The notes below the pieces were generated by a model. The model was not told the origin of the DNA. It worked only from the letters and a program-made list of their open reading frames with translations, and searched no databases. The translations under genes and the position numbers were made by a program. From Clostridia bacterium (GTDB lineage: Bacteria > Bacillota > Clostridia > UBA1381), in NCBI GenBank assembly GCA_026418715.1, contig JAOAAV010000059.1, positions 1 to 50,892 of the forward strand: 50,892 bases of DNA, read 5' to 3'. This document shows positions 8,591 through 16,441 of the stretch, piece by piece. Within the stretch, counting starts at the first letter, position 1. Each line of letters starts with the position of its first letter.

Positions 8591-11048
8591 ATACCACTAT
8601 GAAGCTGTTGTCCTTTGCGTCCACTGTAATCTTTGTCCCTTTCTTGATAGTTGAATCAATAATTTTTTCAGACAGCATATCCTCTATTTTGCTTTGGATG
8701 GCACGCCTTAACGGTCTTGCCCCGTATGTCGGATCAAAGCCTTCTTTTGCAATCAACGCTACAGCTTCGTCTGTAAATTCTGCGGTTATATCATTTTCCG
8801 CAAGACGTTTTGCAAGAGTTGACAGCATTAATTTTGCAATCGCCTTGATATCGTCTTCTTTTAAACGCTCAAACACAATAATTTCATCAATTCTGTTTAA
8901 AAATTCCGGTTTAAATGCTTTTTTCACTTCATCAAGCACACGGCTTTTAATCTGCTTATACTCATCTTCATCTTGATTACTCTGAGAATTTGAAAATCCA
9001 AGCTTTGTTGTGTTGGCGTTTAAAATATTTTTTGCGCCTAAATTGGAGGTCATAATTATAACGGTATTTCTAAAATCAACACGTCTTCCTTGAGCATCTG
9101 TTAAAATGCCGTCTTCCAGAACCTGAAGCAAGATGTTAAATACATCAGGATGCGCCTTTTCTATTTCATCAAACAAAATTACGGAATACGGCTTTTTGCG
9201 TATTTTTTCCGTTAATTGTCCTCCTTCGTCATAGCCTACATATCCCGGAGGCGAACCGATAAACTTCGATACTGCATGCTTTTCCATATACTCGGACATA
9301 TCGATGCGTATCATAGCGTCTTCACTGCCAAACATGGCCTCGGCAAGTGCCTTTGAAAGCTCTGTTTTACCCACGCCGGTAGGCCCTAAAAACAGGAACG
9401 AACCCGTCGGACGCTTAGGATCTTTAAGCCCCGCTCTGCCTCGACGTATTGCTTTTGCAACGGCGTCGACTGCTTCATTTTGCCCTATCACTCTTTCATG
9501 AAGTACTTTTTCAAGATTTTTAAGCCTCTCACTTTCTTCTTCAGCAAGCTTTTTTACGGGGATGTTGGTCCAGCTTGAAATGATATCCGCAATATCATCT
9601 TCTGTCACAACAAGGCTTGCAGATGCTGATTTTCCTTTCCATTCATCAGTGTACTGAGAAATCTTTTCTTTAAGCTCACGTTCCTTATCTCTGATTTGCG
9701 CTGCTTTTTCAAAATCCTGTGCGGTAATTGCCTCCTGCTTATCCTTTGTTAAAGCCTCCAATTTCTTTTCAAGTTCCTTTAAATCATGAGGAGCGGTAAG
9801 CGAGCTTAAACGCTTTTTAGATGCTGCTTCGTCCATTAAATCTATAGCTTTATCGGGCAGAAATCTATCGGTAATATACCGTGCCGAAAGCTTAACTGCG
9901 GCTTTTAGGGCCTCATCAGTAATCTTCACGCTGTGATGAGCTTCGTATTTATCACGTATACCGGTTAAAATCTTGTAGGTCTCGTCAATTGTGGGTTCTC
10001 CCACCATAACAGGCTGGAAACGCCTCTCTAATGCCGCATCCTTTTCTATATATTTTCTATATTCTTTTATTGTGGTTGCACCAATTAGCTGAAGTTCCCC
10101 TCTTGCCAAAGACGGCTTTAAAATATTCGATGCGTCAATTGCGCCTTCCGCCGAACCTGCGCCCACAATGGTATGAATTTCGTCAATAAAAAGTATAACG
10201 TTTCCGGCAGCTATAACTTCCTCAACCGCTTTTTTAAGACGTTCTTCGAATTCACCGCGGTATTTTGCACCCGCAACCATAGACGACAAGTCAATAGTTA
10301 CTACTCTTTTTTCCTTTAAGAGCTCAGGGACATCTCCTGAGGCTATTTTTTGGGCAAGACCTTCCACAACCGCGGTTTTACCGACACCAGGCTCCCCTAT
10401 GAGGCAAGGGTTGTTTTTTGTTCGTCTGCTTAAAATTTGCACTACTCTGTCAATTTCGTCATTCCTTCCGATAACAGGGTCGAATTTGTTTTCCGTTGCC
10501 ATTTTCGTAAGATCTCGCCCGAATTGGTCAAGTGTCGGAGTATTATGTGATTTTCTTTTTGTTCCTGTAAATCCCTTTTGTGATGAGTACGAATCAGATA
10601 AAGATTCTCCGTCTATTGCCTTTACTATGTCGGAATAAAGCGAATTCAAATTGACGCCCAATTCCAGCAATATTTTGACCGCAACACTTTCTCCCTCTCT
10701 TATAATCGCCATAAGCATATGTTCTGTACCTATATAGCTGTGTGACAATCTTCTTGCCTCAAGCAAGCTGATTTCAAGTATTCGTTTGCTTCTTGGAGTC
10801 ATGGAAATATCTGAGGACGTAGAAATAGGTGTGTTATAGCCAATTATTTCTTTAATTTTTTCCTTAATCTCCGTTTCGCTAACGTTTGCATTTTCAAGCA
10901 TTCTCGCTGCTACGCCTGTTTTTTCACGGGCAAGTCCCAGCAAAATATGCTCGCTGCCTATATATTCGTGGCCAAACTCGCATGCGCTTATGTGTGCCAA
11001 ATTAAGAGCTTCTCTTGCTCTTTCCGTAAAATATGGAGATAACATCAT
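8589..11048 (-). CDS. clpC: AAA+ unfoldase ClpC
   Basis: Hsp100 ATPase that unfolds substrates for ClpP; with McsB it handles arginine-phosphorylated proteins. 819 residues. Order of domains: double Clp_N repeat (about 1-150), first AAA+ domain with Walker A GEPGVGKT and Walker B LFIDEIHTI, a middle coiled-coil/UVR-like segment (about 410-480), second AAA+ domain with GPTGVGKT, and a C-terminal D2-small domain. It ends the ctsR-mcsA-mcsB-clpC operon, 46 bases after mcsB, with AAAGGA 6 bases before the ATG. Under CtsR control via the box at 12983. Confidence 0.97.
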   Translation of the reverse strand: MMLSPYFTERAREALNLAHISACEFGHEYIGSEHILLGLAREKTGVAARMLENANVSETEIKEKIKEIIGYNTPISTSSDISMTPRSKRILEISLLEARRLSHSYIGTEHMLMAIIREGESVAVKILLELGVNLNSLYSDIVKAIDGESLSDSYSSQKGFTGTKRKSHNTPTLDQFGRDLTKMATENKFDPVIGRNDEIDRVVQILSRRTKNNPCLIGEPGVGKTAVVEGLAQKIASGDVPELLKEKRVVTIDLSSMVAGAKYRGEFEERLKKAVEEVIAAGNVILFIDEIHTIVGAGSAEGAIDASNILKPSLARGELQLIGATTIKEYRKYIEKDAALERRFQPVMVGEPTIDETYKILTGIRDKYEAHHSVKITDEALKAAVKLSARYITDRFLPDKAIDLMDEAASKKRLSSLTAPHDLKELEKKLEALTKDKQEAITAQDFEKAAQIRDKERELKEKISQYTDEWKGKSASASLVVTEDDIADIISSWTNIPVKKLAEEESERLKNLEKVLHERVIGQNEAVDAVAKAIRRGRAGLKDPKRPTGSFLFLGPTGVGKTELSKALAEAMFGSEDAMIRIDMSEYMEKHAVSKFIGSPPGYVGYDEGGQLTEKIRKKPYSVILFDEIEKAHPDVFNILLQVLEDGILTDAQGRRVDFRNTVIIMTSNLGAKNILNANTTKLGFSNSQSNQDEDEYKQIKSRVLDEVKKAFKPEFLNRIDEIIVFERLKEDDIKAIAKLMLSTLAKRLAENDITAEFTDEAVALIAKEGFDPTYGARPLRRAIQSKIEDMLSEKIIDSTIKKGTKITVDAKDNSFIVV

Positions 11049-11094
11049 AATCAGTCCTTTCTGTACTTTATTGTTTGATTATTTGATATGAAAT

Positions 11095-12111
11095 TTACCG
11101 TAATTTTTGTCTTAGTATATCTGCTCTGTATTTATCACGCTCAGTCGCATTTAAATTTTTGTTTACACTTTTTATAATATATGCGGGTTCTGTAATTACA
11201 GAAAGCTCCATGGGATTTATTTCGTCATATGGTATTATACCCATATTCTGACCGAGTCTAACATCAGATAGCAGAGCCTTTGCCTCGTTTGACGAGATAG
11301 TGTGAGCATACTTGAGTATGCCATATGACCGCCAAACCTTGTCCTTGATAAATTCGGAATTTGTTTTTTTAAGTTGCTTTTGTGTTTCTCTCTCCCTGTC
11401 TATAATTTGTAATACAATACTTTTGAGTTTTTCAATAATTTCGTGTTCATTTGCGCCCATTGTAATCTGGTTTGAAAATTGAAACAGGTTTCCGTATGCC
11501 TCTGAGCCTTCCCCATAAAGCCCTCTTACAGCAATTCCTAGTTTTGTGAGCGAATCAATCAGTCTTGGAAGCTGTGAGGAAAGTGCCAATGCAGGAAGAT
11601 GCAGCATGACAGAAGCACGAAGCCCTGTTCCCGTATTTGTGGGACAGCTTGTAAGATAGCCGAAATCCTCATCGAATGCGTATTCGAGCCCTTCTTCTAA
11701 CACATTGTCCACCTTATCCGCCAAATTCCATGCCTCATCCAAATCCAAGCCGGGCAAAATAACCTGAAGACGTATATGATCTTCCTCCATGAGCATAATG
11801 CTCATGCTTCTGTCTTTGTTTAAAAGTACAAAGTGTTCCGACCCCTCCAGCATCGCAGGACTTATCAAATGCTGTTCCGCCAGGACTTTTTTTTCAATAT
11901 CTGATAATTTGTCAAGTTCAATCAATTCCAAATCCTTGGATAAAACGCTGTTTCCTTTCATAACGCTGTCTGCGATGTCTTTTGCTGCCATTCGTTTTTG
12001 CTCCCTGCTCATTGCGTTGGGAAACGGCACTGTTTTTAAATTTCTTGCAAGACGAATACGGGTGCTGACTGCAACATCACCATCTTTTCCGCATTTTTCA
12101 TACCACATCAT
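11095..12111 (-). CDS. mcsB: Protein arginine kinase McsB
   Basis: Phosphorylates arginine residues on proteins, marking them for ClpC-ClpP and inactivating CtsR during stress. 338 residues. Guanido-kinase hallmarks are present: STRIRLARNL near residue 16, a Glu-rich mid region, and CPTNTGTGLRASVMLHLP containing the catalytic-loop Cys. The C-terminal DVRLGQNMGI segment matches the pArg-binding allosteric region (the RDXXRA-like part is less clear). The start codon lies one base after the mcsA stop, indicating tight coupling. A tandem ATG ATG start makes a one-residue ambiguity. Confidence 0.95.
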   Translation of the reverse strand: MMWYEKCGKDGDVAVSTRIRLARNLKTVPFPNAMSREQKRMAAKDIADSVMKGNSVLSKDLELIELDKLSDIEKKVLAEQHLISPAMLEGSEHFVLLNKDRSMSIMLMEEDHIRLQVILPGLDLDEAWNLADKVDNVLEEGLEYAFDEDFGYLTSCPTNTGTGLRASVMLHLPALALSSQLPRLIDSLTKLGIAVRGLYGEGSEAYGNLFQFSNQITMGANEHEIIEKLKSIVLQIIDRERETQKQLKKTNSEFIKDKVWRSYGILKYAHTISSNEAKALLSDVRLGQNMGIIPYDEINPMELSVITEPAYIIKSVNKNLNATERDKYRADILRQKLR

Positions 12112-12112
12112 T

Positions 12113-12481
12113 TCATTTCACCTCATCTTCCATTGCACGAAGCTGTTTATGAAGCTGTGCTGCCTTTTCATAATTTTCGTTTTTTACCGCCTCGGCAAGC
12201 TGCTGCTTTAAGTTTTCGTACATTCTTTTTTTCTTTAGGCTGCTTTCACAACGCGAGGGAATCTTGCCCATATGCGATGCATTTGAATGAATCTGCCTTA
12301 GCACGGAGGAAATAGGTACACGAAATGCTTCATAGCACTTGGAACAACCCAGTTTTCCCGTCTTCTGAAAATCCTCGTAGGTTCGTTTGCACACGGGGCA
12401 TACCGCCGTATCATGTTTAACATATGTGGTCGATGGAATCAAATCAAAAGTATTAAAAAAGTCTGAAAAGAAATCATACAT
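12113..12481 (-). CDS. mcsA: McsB activator McsA, short form
   Basis: Zinc protein that activates McsB and modulates CtsR. Only 122 residues against about 180 in Bacillus. One zinc module is visible (Cys28, Cys31, Cys46, Cys49 as CPVC and CSKC), followed by SNASHMGKIPSR and a C-terminal UVR motif (about residues 85-120). The usual N-terminal first module with two CXXC pairs is absent, and no in-frame coding room exists upstream because ctsR ends 29 bases before. Ribosome site GGGGAGG is 7 bases from the ATG, so the short start is well supported. Confidence 0.92.
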   Translation of the reverse strand: MYDFFSDFFNTFDLIPSTTYVKHDTAVCPVCKRTYEDFQKTGKLGCSKCYEAFRVPISSVLRQIHSNASHMGKIPSRCESSLKKKRMYENLKQQLAEAVKNENYEKAAQLHKQLRAMEDEVK

Positions 12482-12510
12482 AAAAAGTCCTCCCCTTTCA
12501 AATAAAGTTT

Positions 12511-12963
12511 TTATTCCTGCAATATTGCGATTAACATATTTTTAAATATCTCAGCTCGCACATAATCTCTGTCAGGCTGAGAAATGCACAGACTTCTGTC
12601 ACTTATGCCGCTCAATATCATGTTTGCTTCCTTTTTTGTAAGCTTATCCCTTGAAAACATATATTCAATAAGCATTTTTGCCGAAGAAAAATCAATCATA
12701 TCCCCTATTTGTGAAATAACCTCACTTACTACCGAATTTTCACCTATATTAAGCTTCTTTATGCGTATATATCCCCCTCCTCCCCGTCTGCTTTCAACCA
12801 TGTACCCACGTTTTTCATTAAACCTCGTATTCATGACATAATTGATTTGCGATGGAACACAGTTGAAAACCGAAGCAAGTTCATTTCTTTTTATCTCAAG
12901 CCAATCATCCTCATTCTTTAACAATTCTATTATAAATTGTTCTATTTTATCGCTTAAACCCAT
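12511..12963 (-). CDS. ctsR: Heat-shock repressor CtsR
   Basis: Dimeric winged-helix repressor of class III heat-shock genes. 150 residues. The N-terminal DNA-binding half contains ELASVFNCVPSQINYVMNTRF, followed by the wing RGYMVESRRGGGGYIRIKK with the Gly-rich turn thought to sense temperature. The C-terminal half is the dimer/McsB-interaction region. GGTGG precedes the start. It heads the operon and its own operator lies 20 bases upstream, so it should autoregulate. Confidence 0.97.
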   Translation of the reverse strand: MGLSDKIEQFIIELLKNEDDWLEIKRNELASVFNCVPSQINYVMNTRFNEKRGYMVESRRGGGGYIRIKKLNIGENSVVSEVISQIGDMIDFSSAKMLIEYMFSRDKLTKKEANMILSGISDRSLCISQPDRDYVRAEIFKNMLIAILQE

Positions 12964-12982
12964 TGAATTTCACCACCTAGAC

Positions 12983-12999
12983 TTTGACTATCTTTGACC
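12983..12999 (-). promoter_or_regulatory. CtsR operator
   Basis: Reading on the minus strand the site is GGTCAAAGATAGTCAAA, a perfect match to the published CtsR heptad repeat GGTCAAANANAGTCAAA. It sits just downstream of the -10 box, over the expected transcription start, ideal for repression. Confidence 0.97.
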
Positions 13000-13007
13000 T
13001 TAGATAA

Positions 13008-13036
13008 ATTATAGTGTATTATTGTTGTTTTGTCAA
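13008..13036 (-). promoter_or_regulatory. Sigma-A promoter of the ctsR operon
   Basis: Minus-strand TTGACA (plus 13031-13036) and TATAAT (plus 13008-13013) with a 17-base spacer; both hexamers are perfect. The CtsR box follows 8 bases later. Confidence 0.93.
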
Positions 13037-13185
13037 TATATTTTTTTAATTTAAATAAATTATTTTTTGTGTGTATAATTTAACCTCAACACAAGTTTTT
13101 TTATATTCTTCACTATTTTCTGCCCATCGCAATTGCTCTATGTGTAATTCTACAGGTGTTTTTTATGGATTATACAAAAAGGCTA

Positions 13186-13385
13186 TTGACTAGGCAGAAA
13201 AATTTTGTTACCATTAACTTTAGAGAACAGGATGTCATTTTTTGCGAGAGTATTCTTACAAAAAGTGTCCAATATAATAAGTGAAACTGACAAAGAAGAT
13301 TCGATCTCTGATTTGGAAGGAGGTTTCTGTTTTGTGCGCCTTCTTCTGGGGCGTTTTTTTGTTTTTAAAGAAAGGTTGTGTGCAG
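13186..13385 (+). promoter_or_regulatory. Leader region of the hydrogenase-maturation genes
   Basis: About 200 bases without a convincing gene. Possible promoters are TTGACT at 13186 with a weak -10 at 13209, or a perfect TATAAT at 13273-13278 with a poor -35. The 3' part carries GAAGGAGG at 13316, able to pair its GAAGG with CCTTC at 13339-13343 in competition with the terminator stem at 13336-13360. This arrangement resembles transcription attenuation; the aptamer or signal is not recognised. Confidence 0.4.
13336..13360 (+). terminator. Candidate attenuator terminator
   Basis: CGCC pairs with GGCG (extendable by a T-G pair) around a short loop and is followed by seven T. It lies 26 bases upstream of the TM1266-type gene rather than after a gene, so it would act on the leader transcript. 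The stem is short, hence moderate confidence. Confidence 0.5.
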
Positions 13386-13637
13386 ATGAAAAGAATAGCG
13401 GTAATCAGTGCGATATTGGAAAACCCTGAAGAATGTCAGCAGGCATTTAACGATACGGTATCTTCTTTTAAAGGGATTGTAAAGGGAAGAATGGGGATTC
13501 CTTTTGAAACTGAAAAAATTGCAGTGGTTTCTCTTACAGTGGCTGGGGAGTTGGACGATATTAACTCTCTTACAGGAAAATTAGGAAACATACCCAATGT
13601 TTTGGTCAAAACAGCAATAAGCAAACGCGAAATATAA
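13386..13637 (+). CDS. TM1266-family iron-only hydrogenase system regulator (putative)
   Basis: 83-residue ferredoxin-like fold (ACT/NikR-like) protein, family of Thermotoga TM1266, which repeatedly occurs beside HydEFG genes and is annotated as a putative hydrogenase-system regulator. Seen here: KRIAVISAILE at the start, VKGRMGIPFE, VVSLTVAGELDDINSLTGKLG and a closing VKTAISKREI. The frame stays open upstream to 13281, but the family start matches the ATG at 13386, although the Shine-Dalgarno (AAAGG) is about 12 bases away. It lies 41 bases before hydG, so it is probably cotranscribed. Biochemical role unknown. Confidence 0.8.
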   Translation: MKRIAVISAILENPEECQQAFNDTVSSFKGIVKGRMGIPFETEKIAVVSLTVAGELDDINSLTGKLGNIPNVLVKTAISKREI

Positions 13638-13678
13638 AGAACTTTTTTGATTAAGCTTTAGCGGAAAAGGGGTTTAGC

Positions 13679-15052
13679 ATGAATTTTATAGATAAAGATT
13701 ATATTGACAAACTGCTGTGTGAGGCGAAAACTGTATCCGATGAAAAAATAAATGAAATACTCAATAAAGCGGATCGTTTTGAGGGACTTTCTCACAGTGA
13801 GGTTGCTGCACTTTTGTCAACAGAAAAAAAGGAGCACACAGAGAGAATTTTTCAGATTGCAAACAAAATCAAACAGCATATATACGGAAATCGGCTTGTT
13901 TTGTTTGCGCCGATTTATGTGAGTGATTATTGCATAAATAAATGCGCATACTGCGGTTTTAACTGCGAGCATAAGTATGAGCGCAAGCGACTTACTATGG
14001 ATGAACTTAAAGAAGAAGTTCGCATTTTGGAGAAAATGGGGCACAAGAGACTTGCTCTTGAGGCCGGAGAGGATCCGGAAAATTGCCCAATAGAGTATAT
14101 TTTAGAATGCCTTAAAACCATTTATTCCATGCATGAAGGAAATGGTGAAATACGCAGGGTGAACGTAAACATTGCGGCAACTACGGTAGAGGAATTTAAG
14201 ATGCTCAAACAAGCGGGAATAGGAACTTATATTCTGTTTCAGGAAACCTACCATAAGCCTACTTATGAAAAAATGCACCTTGCAGGGCCGAAAAAAGATT
14301 ATGAATATCATTTGACGGCATTTGACCGTGCAATGCAAGGAGGAATTGACGACGTCGGAGGAGGCGTGCTTTTTGGGCTTGCCGACCCACGCTTTGAAGT
14401 TATCGGCCTTATGCTTCACAACGAACATTTGGAAGAAAATTTCGGGGTGGGCTTTCATACTATTTCAGTACCACGTATACGAAAGGCGGACGGGGCAATA
14501 AGTACAGCGTTCCCTAATGCGGTGGACGATGAAATATTTTTGAAAATTGTGGCCGTTATTCGTCTGGCAGTTCCGTTTACAGGAATGATTATATCTACCA
14601 GAGAAAGTATGGAAATGCGCAAAAAACTAATTCACATTGGCATTTCTCAGATCAGCGCAGGCTCGTCTGTTGAAGTGGGAGGATATGCGGCAAGAGAACG
14701 TTCTGAGCCGCAGTTTAGACTTGCGGATGACCGCAGCGCTCAGGATATTATCATGTGGCTTATGGATGAAGGCTTTATACCCAGCTTTTGCACCGCCTGC
14801 TACCGCAGCGGCAGGACAGGAGATCGATTTATGTCGCTTGCAAAGTCAGGGAACATCAAAAATGTTTGTCTGCCTAATGCGCTTACAACACTTTTGGAAT
14901 TTTCCGAAGATTACGGCAGTAAAGAATTTAAGGAAAAAGCAGATAGGATAATACAGCAGGAGCTTTCAAATATTGCAAGTGAAAAGGTTCGGGCACTTGT
15001 AACGGAAAATCTTCAGAAAATACGAAATGGAGAAAGAGATTTCTTTCTGTAA
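13679..15052 (+). CDS. hydG: [FeFe]-hydrogenase maturase HydG
   Basis: Radical SAM tyrosine lyase that makes the CO and CN ligands of the H-cluster. 457 residues. Radical SAM motif CX3CX2C at Cys85, Cys89, Cys92 (DYCINKCAYCGF). The C-terminal CX2CX22C auxiliary cluster site is present exactly (Cys371, Cys374, Cys397), which distinguishes HydG from ThiH. Preceded by AAAGGGG. hydF begins 22 bases after its stop. hydE and the hydrogenase genes themselves are not in this window, so they must be elsewhere. Confidence 0.97.
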   Translation: MNFIDKDYIDKLLCEAKTVSDEKINEILNKADRFEGLSHSEVAALLSTEKKEHTERIFQIANKIKQHIYGNRLVLFAPIYVSDYCINKCAYCGFNCEHKYERKRLTMDELKEEVRILEKMGHKRLALEAGEDPENCPIEYILECLKTIYSMHEGNGEIRRVNVNIAATTVEEFKMLKQAGIGTYILFQETYHKPTYEKMHLAGPKKDYEYHLTAFDRAMQGGIDDVGGGVLFGLADPRFEVIGLMLHNEHLEENFGVGFHTISVPRIRKADGAISTAFPNAVDDEIFLKIVAVIRLAVPFTGMIISTRESMEMRKKLIHIGISQISAGSSVEVGGYAARERSEPQFRLADDRSAQDIIMWLMDEGFIPSFCTACYRSGRTGDRFMSLAKSGNIKNVCLPNALTTLLEFSEDYGSKEFKEKADRIIQQELSNIASEKVRALVTENLQKIRNGERDFFL

Positions 15053-15074
15053 GTTTAAAAGGAGGAATGATATA

Positions 15075-16295
15075 ATGGAAAAGACCCCTATTTCGCTTAG
15101 GACTCACGTATCAATTTTCGGAAATACCAATGCGGGCAAGTCCGCACTTTTTAATGCCATTGCAGGTCAGGATATGATGATTGTATCTGAAAAAAAAGGA
15201 ACAACCACCGATCCTGTGGTAAAGGCAATGGAGCTTTTGCCATACGGGCCAATAGCTCTGACCGACACGGCAGGGCTTGGCGATGACTCCGAAATAGGCG
15301 CGGCAAGAATGGCAAAGACTGCAAAAATCCTAAACCGCACTGATTTTGCAATTTATGCCGCAGATGTTACGAATTTTGATGAGCAGGCATATGAAAAAGC
15401 AAAAGCAGATTTTGAGAAAAAGAAAATAGATCATCTTCTGGTGTTTACAAAAAGTGACTTGGGGTATGGAAATATAAAAGAAAAGTACCCAGACGCAGTT
15501 TTCACATCAGTAAAAGATGAAAAATCAATTGAAAGTTTAAAAAATATTATCGTGAAGAAATTGTCGAATTTGAAACCTGAAAAGGAAACCATGATCGGGG
15601 ATCTTTTACCCGCAGGGAGCACTGTTGTTATGGTAGTGCCGATTGATTCTGAGGCGCCAAAGGGCAGAATAATATTGCCGCAGGTACAGTTTTTGCGTGA
15701 TTGTCTGGATTATGGAATGAAATGTGTGGTTGTGCGAGAATTAGAACTTGAGGAAGCCTTGAAGGAATTGAGGCATATAGATTTGGTTGTTACGGATTCT
15801 CAAGCTTTTGCTATGGTGAGTAAAATTGTGCCAGACAATATTATGCTGACGTCTTTTTCCATGATGATGGCGAAGCTAAAGGGTGACATCAATCCGCTTG
15901 TAGATGGGGCAAAAGCAATCGATTTGTTGAAGGACGGGTCTAAAATACTGATGGCAGAAGCGTGTACGCACAACCATACGCATGAGGATATAGGCAGAGT
16001 AAAAATTCCTGCTCTTTTGCAAAAGAGAACGGGAAAACATCTGGAATTTGAATACAGCGTGTTTCACGATTTCCCCGAAGATGTTACAAAATACGATTTA
16101 GTTGTTCATTGCGGCGCCTGCATGATTAATTCCAGAGCAATGAAAAACAGGGTTGAACTTTGCAAGGAATACGGAGTGCCGATTACAAATTACGGCGTAC
16201 TTTTGGCATATGTTAATAATATTTTGGATAGATGCACCAGAATTTTTCAGTGTGAAAAAAATCAGTGTTTCAACAAGTCGGAAAGTTTCACATAA
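15075..16295 (+). CDS. hydF: [FeFe]-hydrogenase maturation GTPase HydF
   Basis: Scaffold that assembles the 2Fe precursor of the H-cluster and delivers it to HydA. 406 residues. The N-terminal GTPase domain has P-loop GNTNAGKS at residues 16-23 and DTAGLGDD as switch II, with TKSDLG for guanine recognition. The C-terminal cluster-binding domain has CTHNHTHEDIG and VVHCGACM, the expected His/Cys ligand sites. I start at the ATG at 15075 with GGAGG 9 bases upstream; an upstream in-frame ATG at 15027 overlaps hydG and lacks a site. Confidence 0.96.
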   Translation: MEKTPISLRTHVSIFGNTNAGKSALFNAIAGQDMMIVSEKKGTTTDPVVKAMELLPYGPIALTDTAGLGDDSEIGAARMAKTAKILNRTDFAIYAADVTNFDEQAYEKAKADFEKKKIDHLLVFTKSDLGYGNIKEKYPDAVFTSVKDEKSIESLKNIIVKKLSNLKPEKETMIGDLLPAGSTVVMVVPIDSEAPKGRIILPQVQFLRDCLDYGMKCVVVRELELEEALKELRHIDLVVTDSQAFAMVSKIVPDNIMLTSFSMMMAKLKGDINPLVDGAKAIDLLKDGSKILMAEACTHNHTHEDIGRVKIPALLQKRTGKHLEFEYSVFHDFPEDVTKYDLVVHCGACMINSRAMKNRVELCKEYGVPITNYGVLLAYVNNILDRCTRIFQCEKNQCFNKSESFT

Positions 16296-16333
16296 AAGTC
16301 GGAAATGTATACAAAAAAGTTGTCAAAATGGGT

Positions 16334-16361
16334 TTGATTTTTATTTTAACTGTGATATTAT
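16334..16361 (+). promoter_or_regulatory. Candidate promoter of the RG lyase gene
   Basis: TTGATT at 16334-16339 and TATTAT at 16356-16361, 16-base spacing, 80 bases before the start codon. Hexamers are imperfect and alternatives exist in this AT-rich stretch. Confidence 0.4.
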
Positions 16362-16441
16362 ATATGATAAGGGAGCTATCGAATTTTTTATTTTATGATA
16401 ACAAGCCCTGAATGTCAGCACAATAAAAAGGAGGAAAAGTA

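Noticed and set aside
13205-13429. 74-residue frame in the leader before the TM1266-type gene
   Set aside because: It runs over the terminator hairpin and into the TM1266-type gene in another frame; no Shine-Dalgarno or recognisable protein.
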